In this document: positions 19,436-34,400 of the stretch, in pieces | Layout of the letters: every line of letters starts with the position of its first letter | Numbering within the stretch: the first letter of the stretch is position 1 | Assembly: GCF_037975245.1 (NCBI RefSeq) | Contig: NC_092566.1 | Span: 5,208,001-5,272,000 of the forward strand | Direction: 5' to 3' | Length of the DNA stretch: 64,000 nt | DNA from: Apostichopus japonicus | Taxonomy: Eukaryota; Echinodermata; Holothuroidea; Aspidochirotida; Stichopodidae | Position numbers and translations under genes: made by a program | The notes under the pieces: model-generated | Told to the model about the DNA's origin: nothing | The model's database searches: none | The model's input: the letters and a program-made list of their open reading frames with translations, nothing else

Positions 19436-22400
19436 GTAAGAAGTATGCCGGGCACCCATTTAAGCCCAGGACGCCCCTCCACCCCCCCCCCCATAATGGT
19501 TCATGCCCCTAAACTAAGTCAGTCGGGTGGGAGGATAAGAATTGTCCCCAATCAATTCCTTAGAAATTTTGTGCATGTCACTTGGGATTTGTATATGTCT
19601 GTCTTATACGGTATGAATTGATCTATTTGAATAAGCAATTTGATTAGTAATTAAAAAACAAATAACATGGCAGAGTTTAGTTAGCCATTGTCTGAAATGA
19701 AAACAATTTTTCTTTCATATTGCCAGAGATACTTAACAGTATTTTTGTTTTTATTTATCTACAGGCCTTATAGTCTTACTTCATTGGTGTCGTGCTGACT
19801 GTCCAGATGGTTACGAACAAATAAGGAGAAATGGATGCAGAGGTAACGTTGAAATGAATGAATCAACATATCCCTGTGTTATTTGTGGGACTATAAATCA
19901 AGGAGTTTGTATAACGTTACGTCACGTAATGTAACGTCCCATATTATGTAATAACCATTTAGAACAATTTCCTTAAATTATACAAAGCTGTCAAATCAGA
20001 AAATAAAAATTCAGACAGCTGCACTGAAGGTCACCTGCATTTGGATATTTCTAGCCTTCTGAAACGTTTCCGAGAAATGAAGTGAAGGTCAAATAACGAA
20101 GTCATTATCTTGTGGAAAGAGAATTATTTCTAAAATATAATTGTCTAAGAGATGAAACGTATGACCATTAATATAAAGTTTGATATCTTGGGATGTATCA
20201 GTGCTTACACTGCAGGTGGTGCATCCTAAGGTCATGTTTTAAATACATCACATAATACCTGGATAAGTTGACATGTGACAACTGGTGACCCCCCCCCCAA
20301 CCCTCTGCACATGCCATATAGCAATTGTATATTGAGAAGTGGGAGAAGTGGGCGCAATATGCCACAATAGATTGATGTTATATATGTTATATGGTAAAAC
20401 AACAACAGTAACTTCAGTAGGCCTAATAGAATTTCCTTAAGTTGCATCGATATGTTCAATATATATTTTTCGTGTAGATATTAACGAATGCAGCGCTTCT
20501 AGTGAACGTAAATGTGGTCAACTTTGCGCCAATGAACCTGGGACATTCAGATGTGGTTGTCTGTCGGGGTACATCCTCTCATCGGATAACACGTCATGTC
20601 TTGTAGATGGTAAGTATCACTTAGTGTTTTCTGTATGTGGACGCCAGACTTGTAGTAAATCCGCACTTGTATCAATCTAATCAATCAATCAGAAGACATT
20701 TATATAGCGCCAAAGTCAACATAAATTGTTCAAAGGCGCTATTAGCCTTGGTCATTGGTAACTTGTCACACCCACACACCAAAGTGTGCGCAATTCAATC
20801 TCTCCTGGGGCACCACAGTGCACCACAACCACGTGTCCCCGGGGGACTTCCCATACGGTGCAGCCAAAAACCGGCGCACGCAACTATATTTACAAGTTAC
20901 CTCGCAAGTCCCCATTTATACACCTGGGTGAAGTGAGGCAATGGAGATAAAGTGCCTTGCCCAAGGACACAACGCAATGATCTGGCCAGGGCTCGAACCT
21001 GTAATCCTTAGATCACCAGTCCACTGCCTTAACCACTTGACCACAACGCCCTCCAAGTTGGTATCAAGTTGGTATCAAGTCAAACGTCAAGTTAAACCAT
21101 TCACTGGGAGGCAGAGCAAATATTCGATACCTTTGATTACGCAACACGGATTGTATCAATGTTTCATATACGTTATACGTGCTTATTCACACTTGCGAAC
21201 ATATATCACGTGACTTGACTATGCCAACCTCCGATACGCACACGTACAGTCGAATTCCGCCTTGATCAATACATTTTCAAACTAAAACAATTTCTGACAA
21301 CGATAATGTCTCTATCTCAGACCCATCGCCGAATTGGCGAAACCGAATATTCCGTTATTCTTTCATTACGATGTTTATGTCAACTATCTTCAAGTTTAAT
21401 TTTAATGTGAACTATTCACATGATTCATTGTATACTCCAAATCATTCTTGTTATTCTTATCAGGATCAGATCCGGTTATCTACTTCCGTCGAAGGAAGGA
21501 CATCGCCCAGGTAGATCCTGCGGGCTTACATCCACAGATAGCTGTTCGACGTGTCGGTAACATAAGATCCTTTGATGTGCATTACGAGTCGAAATCCGTC
21601 TACTGGATAAACGGGAGAGTCCCGTCTATCGGTATGTCGCCACTCGATGAAAATGGAAGGACAGAGGTATGTATTACTAAAATCGGTGAAGGAGGGGTGG
21701 GGGACAGTTGGTTAGATTTGAGGATTTAAAGAACCGATCTCTGGTGGTGTAGGAGGAAAAAATCCCGAAATATGAGATGAGGCTACAATATTCAAGGGTT
21801 TACTGGTATACCGTTTCACCCCTTCCCCTCCTCAACTCAAACCGTTTACATGCAAACCATCATTTGAGGTTCTAGTCGTCCTGCGTTATTTATAAATAAA
21901 ACATATATAAGCCGTTTCTATATAATATGGTGGTGTTTTAAAACAAAATGAGTTAGTATCGTAATACACAGTTAGTTTGTACCATACAAAACTTAAAAGT
22001 AAGCGTTACATGGCACCATCAATTTAAGGAAAAAATCAAAAGAAATATTTTCCGCCGAGTCTACACTTATGGCTGGTCTACTGCTTTATAAAGTACACAT
22101 GAGTGTGTAGAACTAGGTCGAGCCCAAGGGACATTTATGTCACCGGGACTACTCTTTCGAAATCTTCATTTCTTCTTACGTATGTTATGCAAATGAGAGT
22201 GCATTATTCTTTATCCCGTTCATCCGCTAGCTCTGGCGTTCACCTCTCTCTGTCTCGTGTGTTTCCTTTGGCCCCCTAATAACCATCGGGCACAGGGCTG
22301 TATCCCCCCCATGACCCTTCCCCCTCGTGAGGCCTGAAGATACCCGCAAAGAAACGTAAAATGTATCAATGTTTTTTTTTTGGGCTTCACCATACAGCGA

Positions 22401-25400
22401 ACGGTCTATGCAGCTCTTAGATACCCTAACTTACAGACAAATGGATGCCCCGTTTGCTAAGATCAAAACAAAATAATCCAGATTTGATATTATTATAACT
22501 GAATTCATTTTCCATACGAGAGGTGATAAAGTGAACAATTAAACTGATAATCAGATGTGTAGATAATTACAACACAATAACAACCGTATAAAAAAATCAA
22601 CCGGAAGTTATGTCTGCGATCTTTCCTCGGAATATCTCAAAAGATTTTACTTGAAAAATATTGATAACAATCAGGCAGTTTTATAGCTAATACAAATAAA
22701 TATTTACAAAAATGAAACGTTTCAAGTTAACATCTCAGGAGGAAATGACGTAGGGCACAGACTGCAGGTACGACTGAATTAGTAGTTATCAAACGTCTTA
22801 TTATATCTTACTGGATTTTAACCTGTTAGACTTTAAAGGGACTCTATACAGTCACACGAAAAAAAGAAGAAATTTCGAACACTTGCAAGACATTTCCGAC
22901 AGTTAAGAATATGCTTGTTTCCATTGTACGTATATATCTGTGCTTCTTTTAGTGTTCACAATGTTTAACTGGTGATATAAATCCAATGTTTAGCATTTCG
23001 TCACTATTGTAGTGCTTTTAATAACTGTATTGTTGGTTTTTCTGACGAAACCTATCCCACGTTATTATTACATAATCGAACATTGTTTGTTGAATTATAA
23101 TCTCCACAACTTAAAAAAGCAGATATTAAGTTTCGCAAGAAAATCTTTTACAAAGATATAAGCCTAACACAATTAAGTCTTCAGCCCTACCACACTTTCG
23201 TAGCAGATCTATATGTATCTTTATTTCACCTAATTTGCATATGAAAGTCTGGGTTAAAGTTGTATTCGAGATCGATTGATTAGGCTAATAATAACCAGAT
23301 AGCCGCGGATAATTTTCTCCGTCAAAACGAGAAGTCTCAACCTACATGCTTCGCCAGTGGCCCGAACTGGTCTAGTTGGACCCGGAAAACTTGTGTCACA
23401 GGGTCCACCTCTTTTACATATTGACCCCGGGCTTTGGCGCTTGAGCCCACCCCCCCCCCAACTCCCGCAGAAGCTACTCTATACCTCTCCATGCACGTAT
23501 GTCCCACATCATTTTCGTACCGTATATTGTATTTGTTTTTTTAATCAATAAAGTATTTGATTTCTATGCCTTTTATTAATTAATAGGTTTTCAATATTGA
23601 GAATCTAGTGAAGCCAGAGTCGTTAAAGATCGATTGGATTGGTCATATGATATATTGGACGGATTCTAAATCTAAGGCCATCGTTAGGTGTAGCATGAAC
23701 GGAACAGACCAAGAGACGGTGCTCACATCCCAAAAGAAACCCAAGGCCCTTGTTCTTGATCCTATCGATAGGTAAGTAAAACTACCCCATCACCAATGGA
23801 TTTCCTGCTCGTGGAGTGCCGTGGAGATGATAGGTAGTCTAGAAAAGTCCCTTTCCCCCTCCCTCCTCCTCCCTTCCCCCTCCCAAGAGGTAGATATATT
23901 ATTTAACTATTCACTTGTAATATATATATCATTATTCGGCACCATACTCCAGTCCATTACTCGGTAAAGGTGGTTCCTCTCATATAACATAAAGGTAGGC
24001 TAATTAACTCCCTTATTAAGCTTTCTTCACCCCAACTTTGTTTTACTTTTGCTCATATTATCATAATACGTACATCGCTACTCCCTTCCACCCCACCCCT
24101 CCCCCACCCTTCGATCCCAATTAATTTCCCCTCCCACCACTCTGCGTCACCACGTACTCTGCGTGTTATACATATCTTAACTTAATTAAATGGAATCGTA
24201 CTGGTCCTTGAAAGAACCTATTTGCATTAACTTTACTGAACTTACCAATGATATGGATATGCGAAAGCTGCTTCAAACATCTTTTTAAGTTATTTGTAAC
24301 CAACAAAGCACCACAACCGCCCACTCTCAATGACGCTTCCTACACCTTCGAGACAGCCCATAAGTACAGTAACCAATCTGTTTGAGTGTGGGAGGCGGTG
24401 GGACTCGCTTTGAAACGAGACGTTGTTGTAAGGCTTGGAAAATTCAGAGATTTTCATCGTTTTTTTTTCCTTTCTCAAAGATTTGTTTTCTGGAGTACGA
24501 GTGGTAAAGCAGAACGTATTTACAGAGCTGACTTTGATGGTGCTACCCGCCAACTCATCGTCAGAGAAGAACTGGAATTAGTTGTCAGCCTGGATGTTGA
24601 TATTATTGATAAAAGAATTTACTGGTTGGACCAGGAGAGAGGCAAGATAGAATCAGTCAACTATCAGGGATCTTACCGTACTGTTCTCGTTAGCGGTATC
24701 AGGTATATATATACACCATTATTGTTACATTTCCCAAACTATGGGTCTCCATGTATTATAACGTTCGCTTATATATATATATATATGTTTGTTTATAAGA
24801 GTCTCTCTGTCTTAAAATATAATATAAAAAAAGTAGAAAACACTGACGGCGCCCCTTCCCCTCGCCTTCTCCCATTACCCTCTTCTCGTCGCGGCTGGGC
24901 ATTGAGTTGAGTTTTACAGCATGTTATAGGGATTGGGTGCTGATGGGGTGCCAATAGAGAAGTCGGATGTGGTATCAATGAAGGGAGGTAAAGCCACAAT
25001 CATATTCGACGTGAAAACTCTTATAGAATTTATGAAAAATCCCCACGGTTTTAGCGATTATTCACACAAAAAAGGCAAAAAAAAATTAATGTAAGGTCTT
25101 TATCTCTCAATTAACAGGACTGAGGCGACTGGGTTATCACTTCTCGCTGACTCTATTTATTGGTTAGGGACGAATCCGCCCTCTGTCCACAGGGCGGATA
25201 TTAGGACAGGCCGGCGTCAAATACGCCTCCGTTCGAACTATTTCTTGTCCGGACAAAATAACATTGTTGTTATGCATCAAAACAAACAACCAACAAGTCA
25301 ACAATGTAAGTATATTATTTATTAAAAAAACTTTCTGCATTTTTGGTTACGATGCCGAAGGCTCAGTAACCTTTGTTACCGTGCACGTGTGTGGGTGCGG

Positions 25401-28400
25401 GTGCGTGTGTGACGGATAGCCATGTAAACACGATATCTCAACCACTACAAGAATCAACATCGTATTTGGTAGGTAAATGCCCAATGATGAGCAGATGTGC
25501 CCGTTTGTTTGGGTTACCATCTCTTGCATATTAATTAGTGGGCGGGCTCACCATAAAATGGTTGGAATGTCAGTATCTCTGCAATATATGTCCGAGTAAG
25601 CAAATACCTAGTATGGTGATGTCACTACACAGTATTTACATGTCCTTTGCAACACCAATTTAAACCTCAATAATATTCATTAGGGGGTGGGGCATAATGA
25701 GATATTGATATGGTAATGTGGTACATAATATGCACATTTTCATGACGTCTCCATTTTGATGCGCTTATTGGTCATCATAATATTGCAAGAAATGGCTTTT
25801 AAACACAAGACAAGAACCAAATGTTCCATGGTTTGCATCCTTGTCACACTACATTCGCCGAAAAAAAGCAGTGTTCTTTTTTGTGTGAACATCATGAATA
25901 TTAATAAGTGAACATAAAGTTGTTAATCAGATATCTTTGAAATTGTATGTCTAATTAGCTTTATACATGTACTTGATTAATACAATGAAAGTATATAGAT
26001 ACATGCTTATGAGATCATAAAATTTGACCTCGTTAATATTCATGCATATATATGTTTTTATGCTGTCACTAAATAGACTTTGCCAACAACTGATTCCTGG
26101 TACCTTCCTTTATATATTGCCGCAATAGTTAATCCCTCGTCATTTTGGTGTGCGCAAGTTCATGAATAATATCATGTATGGCTTAACACACTAAGAATAT
26201 GTTTAGGCATCGGAACCATTAAACGTTTTTGTTTTTTTGGTGTTACTTTTATAGATTTTTTAATGCAAACTTTTAACGTCAGTAAAACTCGAAAGGGTGC
26301 AACATTCTTAACTGACGACCAAAGCCATAACTTGGCTTTAAAATTAATTATGGCATGTTATATCCATTGTGGTTTCGACTTATACGGATACATTATTATA
26401 TTTGTAACATGCCGCTACCTAACAGGGCATATCATTATACACCTTGCCGATTATAAGAATCTTAACGCCTACAGTAGATTTTTACACATACAACTTAGAA
26501 AACCGCAGTCATGTTAACGTTGACTGCTGAAACCACAACGGAAGGGTGTCAAACTCGTAAAAGGTAAAAAATGTCTGGTTTAATGAAATTGCAGGAGAAA
26601 ATGTCAACAATTCTATTCTTTTGATGTAAATTACATGAAACTCACATATTTCGTGGGAACGTTGTTCGTGAAACTGTTTTATAATGTTAATTCAATTTAT
26701 TTGGAAGTATGATACATGTTATTTGCATCTGGCAATTTCCGGAAGATGTTTAATATGCATTTTAACTGTACGGTATCGCACATAGGAACTTCATATCATA
26801 AAAAAAAATATAAAACATTTTGAAACTAAAAACAGTTGGGACACTTCTCTGATGTATATAGTCAATTCTTTTACGCAATACTTCAAAGCATATGTAAAGT
26901 GGTAGTAAGAGCAGTTCCGAAGCTTCATCAATGGTCCAATTTAGTCGTTTTCCCATCTGTCTATGTATATTAAATATGTACATAGTCTCATTTCGTGCCT
27001 GTTGGCGTTTGAAGAAAATACTGCTAGGGTCGAAATAATATTTACAGTCGATTATTCATGTATTTGATTTTTCATCAGTTTATCACGGTGACTGTTCGTC
27101 CTGGAATAGCTGCTACAATTTTCCGCACCAAAAACGAGTCTCGACCAACGAACCATTCGTTTTGTTTACGACCAATAATACCGTCCGTAAGATTAACCAA
27201 GATGGCAGTAATTACAACTACGTCATCACCAAAAACGTTTACAATCTCGTCGGTGTGGATTATGACCCAAGAGTGGGTAAAATCTTCTTTGCCGATGCCG
27301 GGAGGGGCGTAATTGAAAGCGCCAACTTAGATGGTACAGAACGTCGAGTAATCGTTAATAGTAACAACATAGAAACCGTGGAAGGAATCGCACTGGACTG
27401 GATGCATAGACAGATTTACTGGACGGATTCAAGGTAATTGCCCTCTCAGACGAAGCACCAGGGACGGGGAGGGGCGGAGAGGGATGGTAAGGGTGGTCGC
27501 GGTGGGTGCAGGGGTCGCCATATACCGACGGAAGATCGAACTTAATTCGCTGATCCGATATACTATATACCTGTCAGGCATGACTGATCTGAGGAGGGAT
27601 GGGGTGGGGAAAGTCAGATGGTGGTACAACCCCGGGGTTCCGGGACCGGTTAAACAGACCGGGGAAATATGGGATAAAGAAATTAAATTTATTTTCATAA
27701 TATATGTTAAAGGAAAACGAAGACATGAAGAAACTGGGTGCAAAGTAAATCTATTTCATTGGAACTGTTACCATAAGGGTGGTTTAGTGATACCATGTAA
27801 AGGAACAATAACTACACCATGTCCTGTCCACCCCCCCCCCCTGGGTCCGAGTCAAAGGTACCCATCCCACAGTTTCGTCGTTTGCACTAAATGCACCCTT
27901 ATGCCCCAGATCAGCCTTGTGCTAAGTGTAGAATAAATAACACAATGATATAAAGTCTATCAGAGTGTGATGGCGCCTGGTTTCATTCTGATAGAGTTTA
28001 TACCCGTACATTTCATGTAGATAAATGGACTTAACACGTAATTTTAAATTTTCTAATTTCTTCTGGCGCAATAACGGTGTGGGAAACCGGTAACTGGTAA
28101 TAATCGTTAAGAACTAATTATTATGTCATATCTTGATAGCTTGCACCACGTTGCTGCTTCAAGTTCACACGGTGGCTCGATACGGATCCTGGCCAATACC
28201 GGTGTTTTCCAGCCTCGTGGAATTACGGTTTATCCTGCATTGAAGTAAGTACATACCGACAATCAAGCGATTATGGTTTAACTGCAGCGATTTGTATGTT
28301 GTCATTAAAGTGTGGGTATATGAAATTATTCTCGAATGAACCACTTATAACAGCTATTAGTCGCAAAGTCAGGGACGCAACCAAGTACACCTCTGGGGTG

Positions 28401-31400
28401 AATACCCCCCCCCCCCTCCCCCAATAGTATAAAGAGGGACACAGCCCTCCTCCATCAGCAAATAAAATTTGGCACCCATTTTGCATCTACCCACCACTTA
28501 ACCAAAATTTACCAAATTAAAGGTGGATACTTCCAATGTAACACATAACATCTCACACACCCTTTGTCCCCTCTGCCCCCCCCCCCCTCCCCCACTCACC
28601 TGCAGTGCAAAAATGGTGGGTACACCGCTCAGTTGAGCTGAGTGAGAACGATCTAATGTAAGGGCGATGTAGTATATACATGCTATGAAGGTTATTCTGA
28701 AACTTTTAGTATTAACCCCCCTCCCCCCTTATCTAAACAGAGAAATAATAGGGATAATAAATATTGCTAGTTTCAAAGCGTTCATTGTTATATTATAATA
28801 CAGCATCAGTTTTTGCTCTGATAAATTGAAGCTGTCACAAGAGATGAAAGGCGACAAGTCGTTATTTTCATTGACATGTTATGTTGCAGCTAACATGAAA
28901 AGGTTCATCATAATTAGGTCATTTCTCTGTAAAAAAAGGATCGTTTTATGTGAAAAGAGACATTTATCCATAGAGAATTAGGCAGTATTTCAAAGGACGG
29001 TTTTGTATATAAGATTTCGCGTTGGCTATAAACATGACAAAAAAAGAAAAGAAAAACAGAAAAGAGAGTTTTTTAGTTTGTTCTAAACGAGGAAGGAAAG
29101 GGGAAACTGTCCAAATGCTTAGAGTGAGGGTCCGAGGGGAGGGTGGGGGGGGAGGTGGAGGCGAGGGGTAGTGAGAAGTCGATAGCACTTATTGATCCCT
29201 TCTGTCAAGGCTGCGTATAGTCAATGTTTTGTTTATCTGTCACTTCCATAGCTGGATTTATTGGACTGATATTGCCGAAGGTGCATCAAAGATTGTGGCT
29301 TCTCTTCATGACGGGACCTACCGACGAGACATCATCGACGAAAATCTTTTCTACCCGAATAGCATCACCATCGACTTCGTGCAGAATAAATTACTATGGG
29401 TGGACTACGGTCTGTCGGTCATCGAACAGTCATCGCTAGAAGGATTAGATCGAAAGGTTCTCTTTCGTTTAGCAGAAAGTGGACATGCAAATATTCAGCC
29501 GCATAGTTTAGAAGTCTTTGATAAGTTCATATGGTATACTAACTGGGAGGATGACATGTTAGTACGACTGGATCACCGTAATCACCATACCATGGATATT
29601 CTGGGTGATGACCTTTGGCATCCCACTGGTATCAAAGCAGTTGATCCACGCAGGAGACGAATGCCAAGTAAGTGTTCTATTTCTCTCTTTAGATGTTTCT
29701 CTCTCCCTCTGTGTCTCTTTTCTCTGTTATGAAAGAAGCATGTTTGTATTATGGGTTTGTACTACAAATCAATACACCCAATGACTTGACTCACAGAATG
29801 TGTCCTTGCTTGTGTGGTGCATCCACATTGTCTTGCAAAACATTTATTTACCATCTCGAGAATTTCTGAAATGTAAATCGTTTTTCAAAATTCATATCAA
29901 TGTTTCTGTAATATGTTAACGGTGTCAGATATTGGCTGTAAACATGCTATATGTAAAAATAACGGCCTCCCGCTGTTCAAACTTAAAAACTTATACAAAT
30001 GTGTGGTATTTTAACGCTGACGTCATATTTGTATTCCATCTATAGGTCTCAATCCGTGTAATGTATTCAATGGCCGATGCGACCATATTTGTACGTTAGC
30101 CGCCGAAAACCAAGCCACGTGTAGCTGTCGTGCTGGATACCAGATTTTGGAAGATGGCCGCACCTGTCTCCTTGGTAAGTTTAGTATCCGAGAACGTCGG
30201 TTCAAACGTGCGGATCCAGACCGGGGGTGGGAGGGGGGGGGGGGGTTGTAAGGATTGGTTGTACACTACCCTTGTCAACCTCTCACAAAATTCATGAGCA
30301 GTTACTAGCTGTAGCCACATTTTTGCGTTTAGACCTAAATATAGTCTGAATATGCCCCAATGGCCCCATTTGACGTCTAAGTTTCTATTACAAGTCCTCT
30401 TACAAGTAGAACCGGCTTAAACTATCACAGGGCCAGACATGCACCTTACATAAATCTTGGATTCTTGTGCAGTATCTTGTATACTCCCGTTCACAGGGCT
30501 TCGTCATAATTCACTTGACGTAACACTGTTATATTTATACGGTAGTCTCGATATAACGGGACGGGCTTAACAGTGGATCAAAGTTGTTTCGTGTATAAGG
30601 ACCAGGCACTATTATTGGTGACTTTTCTTAAACAGAAGTATTTAATGTTGATTCGTACCACAACGAGACCGTCGATTACGTCACACGAAGGTATAGGTTA
30701 TACCTGAGAGTTCACCAACTACCAGCTTCATTCTCCCAAAGGTTCTACGAATGAACACTCTTAACCGTCATGGGGGGGGGGGGGCGTGTCGGCGTCGGTG
30801 GGTAGGGGAAAATTTGGCAGTAAAGCAGTATTTATGTATTAGTCTCTCCGTTCGTGTATCGATATATCGGTGGAATTCCAATCAAACTTTTAACCATATG
30901 ATTTTGTTTATATGTTTAGTAGTCTACCTGTTCAATGAACACACTATACTAGTATTTCCGACTTCAAATAATGTGTCAATTAAGGGCAGGCACACAAATC
31001 GTTCGCTGTTGCGTTGGAAAATTGTAGTCTTTACTTCTTCGGTTGAACAGAAATTGACAATATTATTGCTTTAACTTTCCTTCGATGTAATAAACAAACG
31101 CAATATTACTTCCTGTCTGGGCTTATACTTGTTAATGTTGTTTGTAATTGTATAATAAATAAATTCATATATGCTTTTACAAATTTATTATTAACATAAT
31201 ATCAACGATAAAACGTACTTATTACTTAAACCTAAATATCACTTCCTGTATAATCGTCGCTGTTTCTGCTTGTATATAGTAAGTAAAGAAGTTACTTGAG
31301 GAAAATTGACTTTGGTATAGGTTATCATACGTTACTTTAATAGTCAATCGAGGCAAATAGAGAGAGTTCTTCATATGTTTAATACTTAATATTTGCAGAT

Positions 31401-34400
31401 GCTCTTTCCTGTGTCTAAAGTTGGTTTTGTATTAAACTTTTCAAAGGGTCTCATCTGACTCCAAACATGTATGATTTATATTGGTAAAGGCTTACTCTTG
31501 GCGGTAGAAAAAGCTGTAAACCGCACTTGCGCTATTAGATGAAGTAGTCTTGTGGAAGGATGAGGGGGGGGGATGGGGGGGGGGGGTGGGGGTGGAGATG
31601 CGGTGCCTTCCGCTTGCATTCCCAGTCGATAGAAAATGTCTTGCATGTGTGTGGTCTTGTCTTGGCAACGATGATGGAATATAAGTTTGCTGCAACGAAC
31701 TTGGGATTCCTTCTGCTCTGTTTCGTTGTAGTTTAGTTAACACCAGCTAAGGAGGCAATGTAGGGTATGGAAAAGCATACAAGAAATTGTTTCTACCGAT
31801 TGAATGATAACAAACCAATATATATAACTGTTGCCTCTGTGTTTCGTTTCTTTGGTTAATATAATATAAAATAATATATATATAAACTAAGTTATATACA
31901 TATGACATATGTTAATATTGGCAGTATATACAAAGTCATGAAAAAATATATCTTTATAATAAACAATACATGTTCAATATCGGATTAAGAGCTCGGTCAC
32001 CAATGATCACCAAATCAACAATTCTGGATCACTTTTGGCGCACATTGTATGCCTCTGAATGGCTGGATGGTTTTACTCTGATAATTATGTCATGCCTCCA
32101 AAGGTCTAATGACGTCATGATCACATGACCACACTCTTGATATAGGGACACTCAGGGTTGCCAATGATGATTAGGGACACTCAGGGTTGCCAATGATGAT
32201 GTCAAGTTAGATTATTTTATTTTAATGCTCACGTTTGTTTCTTCAGTCAAGTGTTCTCAAAAGTTAAAATTAAACGACCGTTGGTTTTGTTCTGTTTTTT
32301 TTTCATCACAGATAATCCCTGTGAAAGTGGCGATGCGGTATGTGGAGATAATGCCTTTTGTCTGAGTGATAGATCCGGTGGCTATACCTGCATATGTAAC
32401 AATGGATATGAACATGACCTAAATTATGGTTGCGTAGGTAAGATTTTATGGTCCTGAGGAGGGTGTGTGTCTACTTATAATGAAAATATTAATCTGTTGT
32501 TTTGTCTTAAGCATTAGGCTATCTTCATCAGCATGTTACTATATAATATATCGCTATAAAGTCACAATTAATGGAATTAAGCGCCTCACTATTGGATTTC
32601 CGAATTACGGCGTTCAAAGGACGTACAATGTATGACTGATTTTATTATTTGTTTTTTGTTTGTTTGTTTTGCAGAAATACAAGTTCCTCTGCTAGGTCCT
32701 GTGCTCGTCACGATACCGAACCGACCAACTGAACCAACGACGACTCCAGTGAAAACGACAACGAAGGAAGCAGCGACTACGCTGTCGTCACCTGAGACTA
32801 CGACCATTGAACAAGTCAACAAGACAACCACGGAAGGTGCGACGACGACAACGTTCAGATCGACCACGATGGAAGACCATTTAGCCGCTTGTCCTATCTC
32901 ACATACAGATTACTGTACTAACGGGGGATCGTGCAAATGGATCACTGCCCTCGACTTGCCATCTTGCACGTACGTAAAATCAGCTGATTGTTGCGGTATA
33001 TAGTAGCGTATAGTAATTGGGATTTCACTTCCTGATCGACTTTACCAATACAGTACGACCTAAGGCACGATTTTTTTTGGGGGGGGGGGCATGAGACGGT
33101 ATGAACTCAAATTTCAATTTCATTTTTTGCAGGACATGAACAAAGTTGTCAAAGACGAATGGGGTTATCGTTTATATCAGTGAAGTTAAAAATAACATGT
33201 TTTAGTTGAGTTCTTAGAATTGATAAAACAAATTAGATTTCCCGATTAACAATTAAGGACTGCATTACAAAGGAGTCGACGTCATCGTCAACTAAGCCTT
33301 AAAAATGGAACATTTAGCATATTTTAAAACTGAATATCATGAAAACCGGAATAGCCTGAAAAAAAACGGGATAACCGGAATAGAAACTTCACTAATCACT
33401 AGCACAGCTAACACTCGCATTTATCTATTTACTTAGACTATAACAATTAACACTATAACAAAATTCTGCCAAATGTCACCATAAAAGCTGGTAATATGAC
33501 ACGACATATCTGACCTGGAATAATCATTCGTTATAATCTGTTTTTATATGTCTCTTTTCAACCAGTTGTACGCCACAGTATACTGGTGCTCGCTGTAGAC
33601 ATACCAGAACGCTTATATCGCGGTTCTTGGATAATCCGGTGGCGGTAGCTGTTTCTGGCGGTGTTCTTCTTCCCATTTGCTGCATCCTTTCTCTACTTGC
33701 AGGTTGCTTCCTCTGTCGAAGGTAAACCATATTACAAATACGCTCTTTATTTCAATAGAATTGCCTCAGAATATGGTGTTTTGTATATGTGTGCGGTGTG
33801 TGTGTGTGTGTGAAGCAGATCTAAACTGCCCTAATTTGGACATGCATAGGGCAGTGGGAGAGAGAGAGAGTGGTGTGGGGAGGGGGGGGGGGGCTGGGAG
33901 GGCTTTGAGACAGTCACCACGCATTCACGACTACGTGACACAAGATCCACTATGTTCAGCCTCGTAGCTAATATGTTAAGTACTGTGATCTTTTTGCCTG
34001 GAAATTCTGTAATCACTTTCAGTTTTAAAATTTTTTAAAATAATTTCTTACTGACTATCTTTGGTTATTTGTTGTTGTTGCTTGATTCAACAGTTGCTGC
34101 ATGTGTTGAAAATTTCAGACAATGATGCGTCTTATTCCGAGCAGAGGTCAACTGAAATCATTGACACTGTTTTCTGACATTGTTTTCAGTTAAAGTGGAA
34201 TGTTTGGTTATTTTGCCACGTGTGTTTTAATGGTCATTACTTATGGTTATCATCTGCGCTTACGTTCATGATAATGTTATGAACTTTTGTAGATTTTCTT
34301 AAAACATTCGCGCCTTTTTGTGTGTGTTTTCAGATTGAGCACTGGGTCATGCAAGTCGAATAATTCTCCAACGAATTGTCATCCAGATGGTAGAGTCTCA

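Noticed and set aside
19400-19621. ORF overlapping the pro-EGF-like first exon in another frame
   Set aside because: It begins at a non-ATG codon and runs across the GTAAGA donor. The phase-1 exon at 19393-19435 gives a coherent signal peptide.
27162-27437. Stand-alone ORF start within exon 8
   Set aside because: It is the internal part of exon 8 extended past the donor; the exon begins at 27079.
21464-29667. Assignment of the gene as LRP, LDLR, nidogen or sortilin-like
   Set aside because: YWTD propellers alone would fit, but there are no LDL-A modules or nidogen domains, and the membrane-proximal EGF has ErbB-ligand spacing and intron position.
32970-32985. Alternative exon 13 donor six bases downstream (GTAAAA)
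   Set aside because: It would add two residues between Cys4 and Cys5 and break the C-x-C spacing, and it is a weaker donor.
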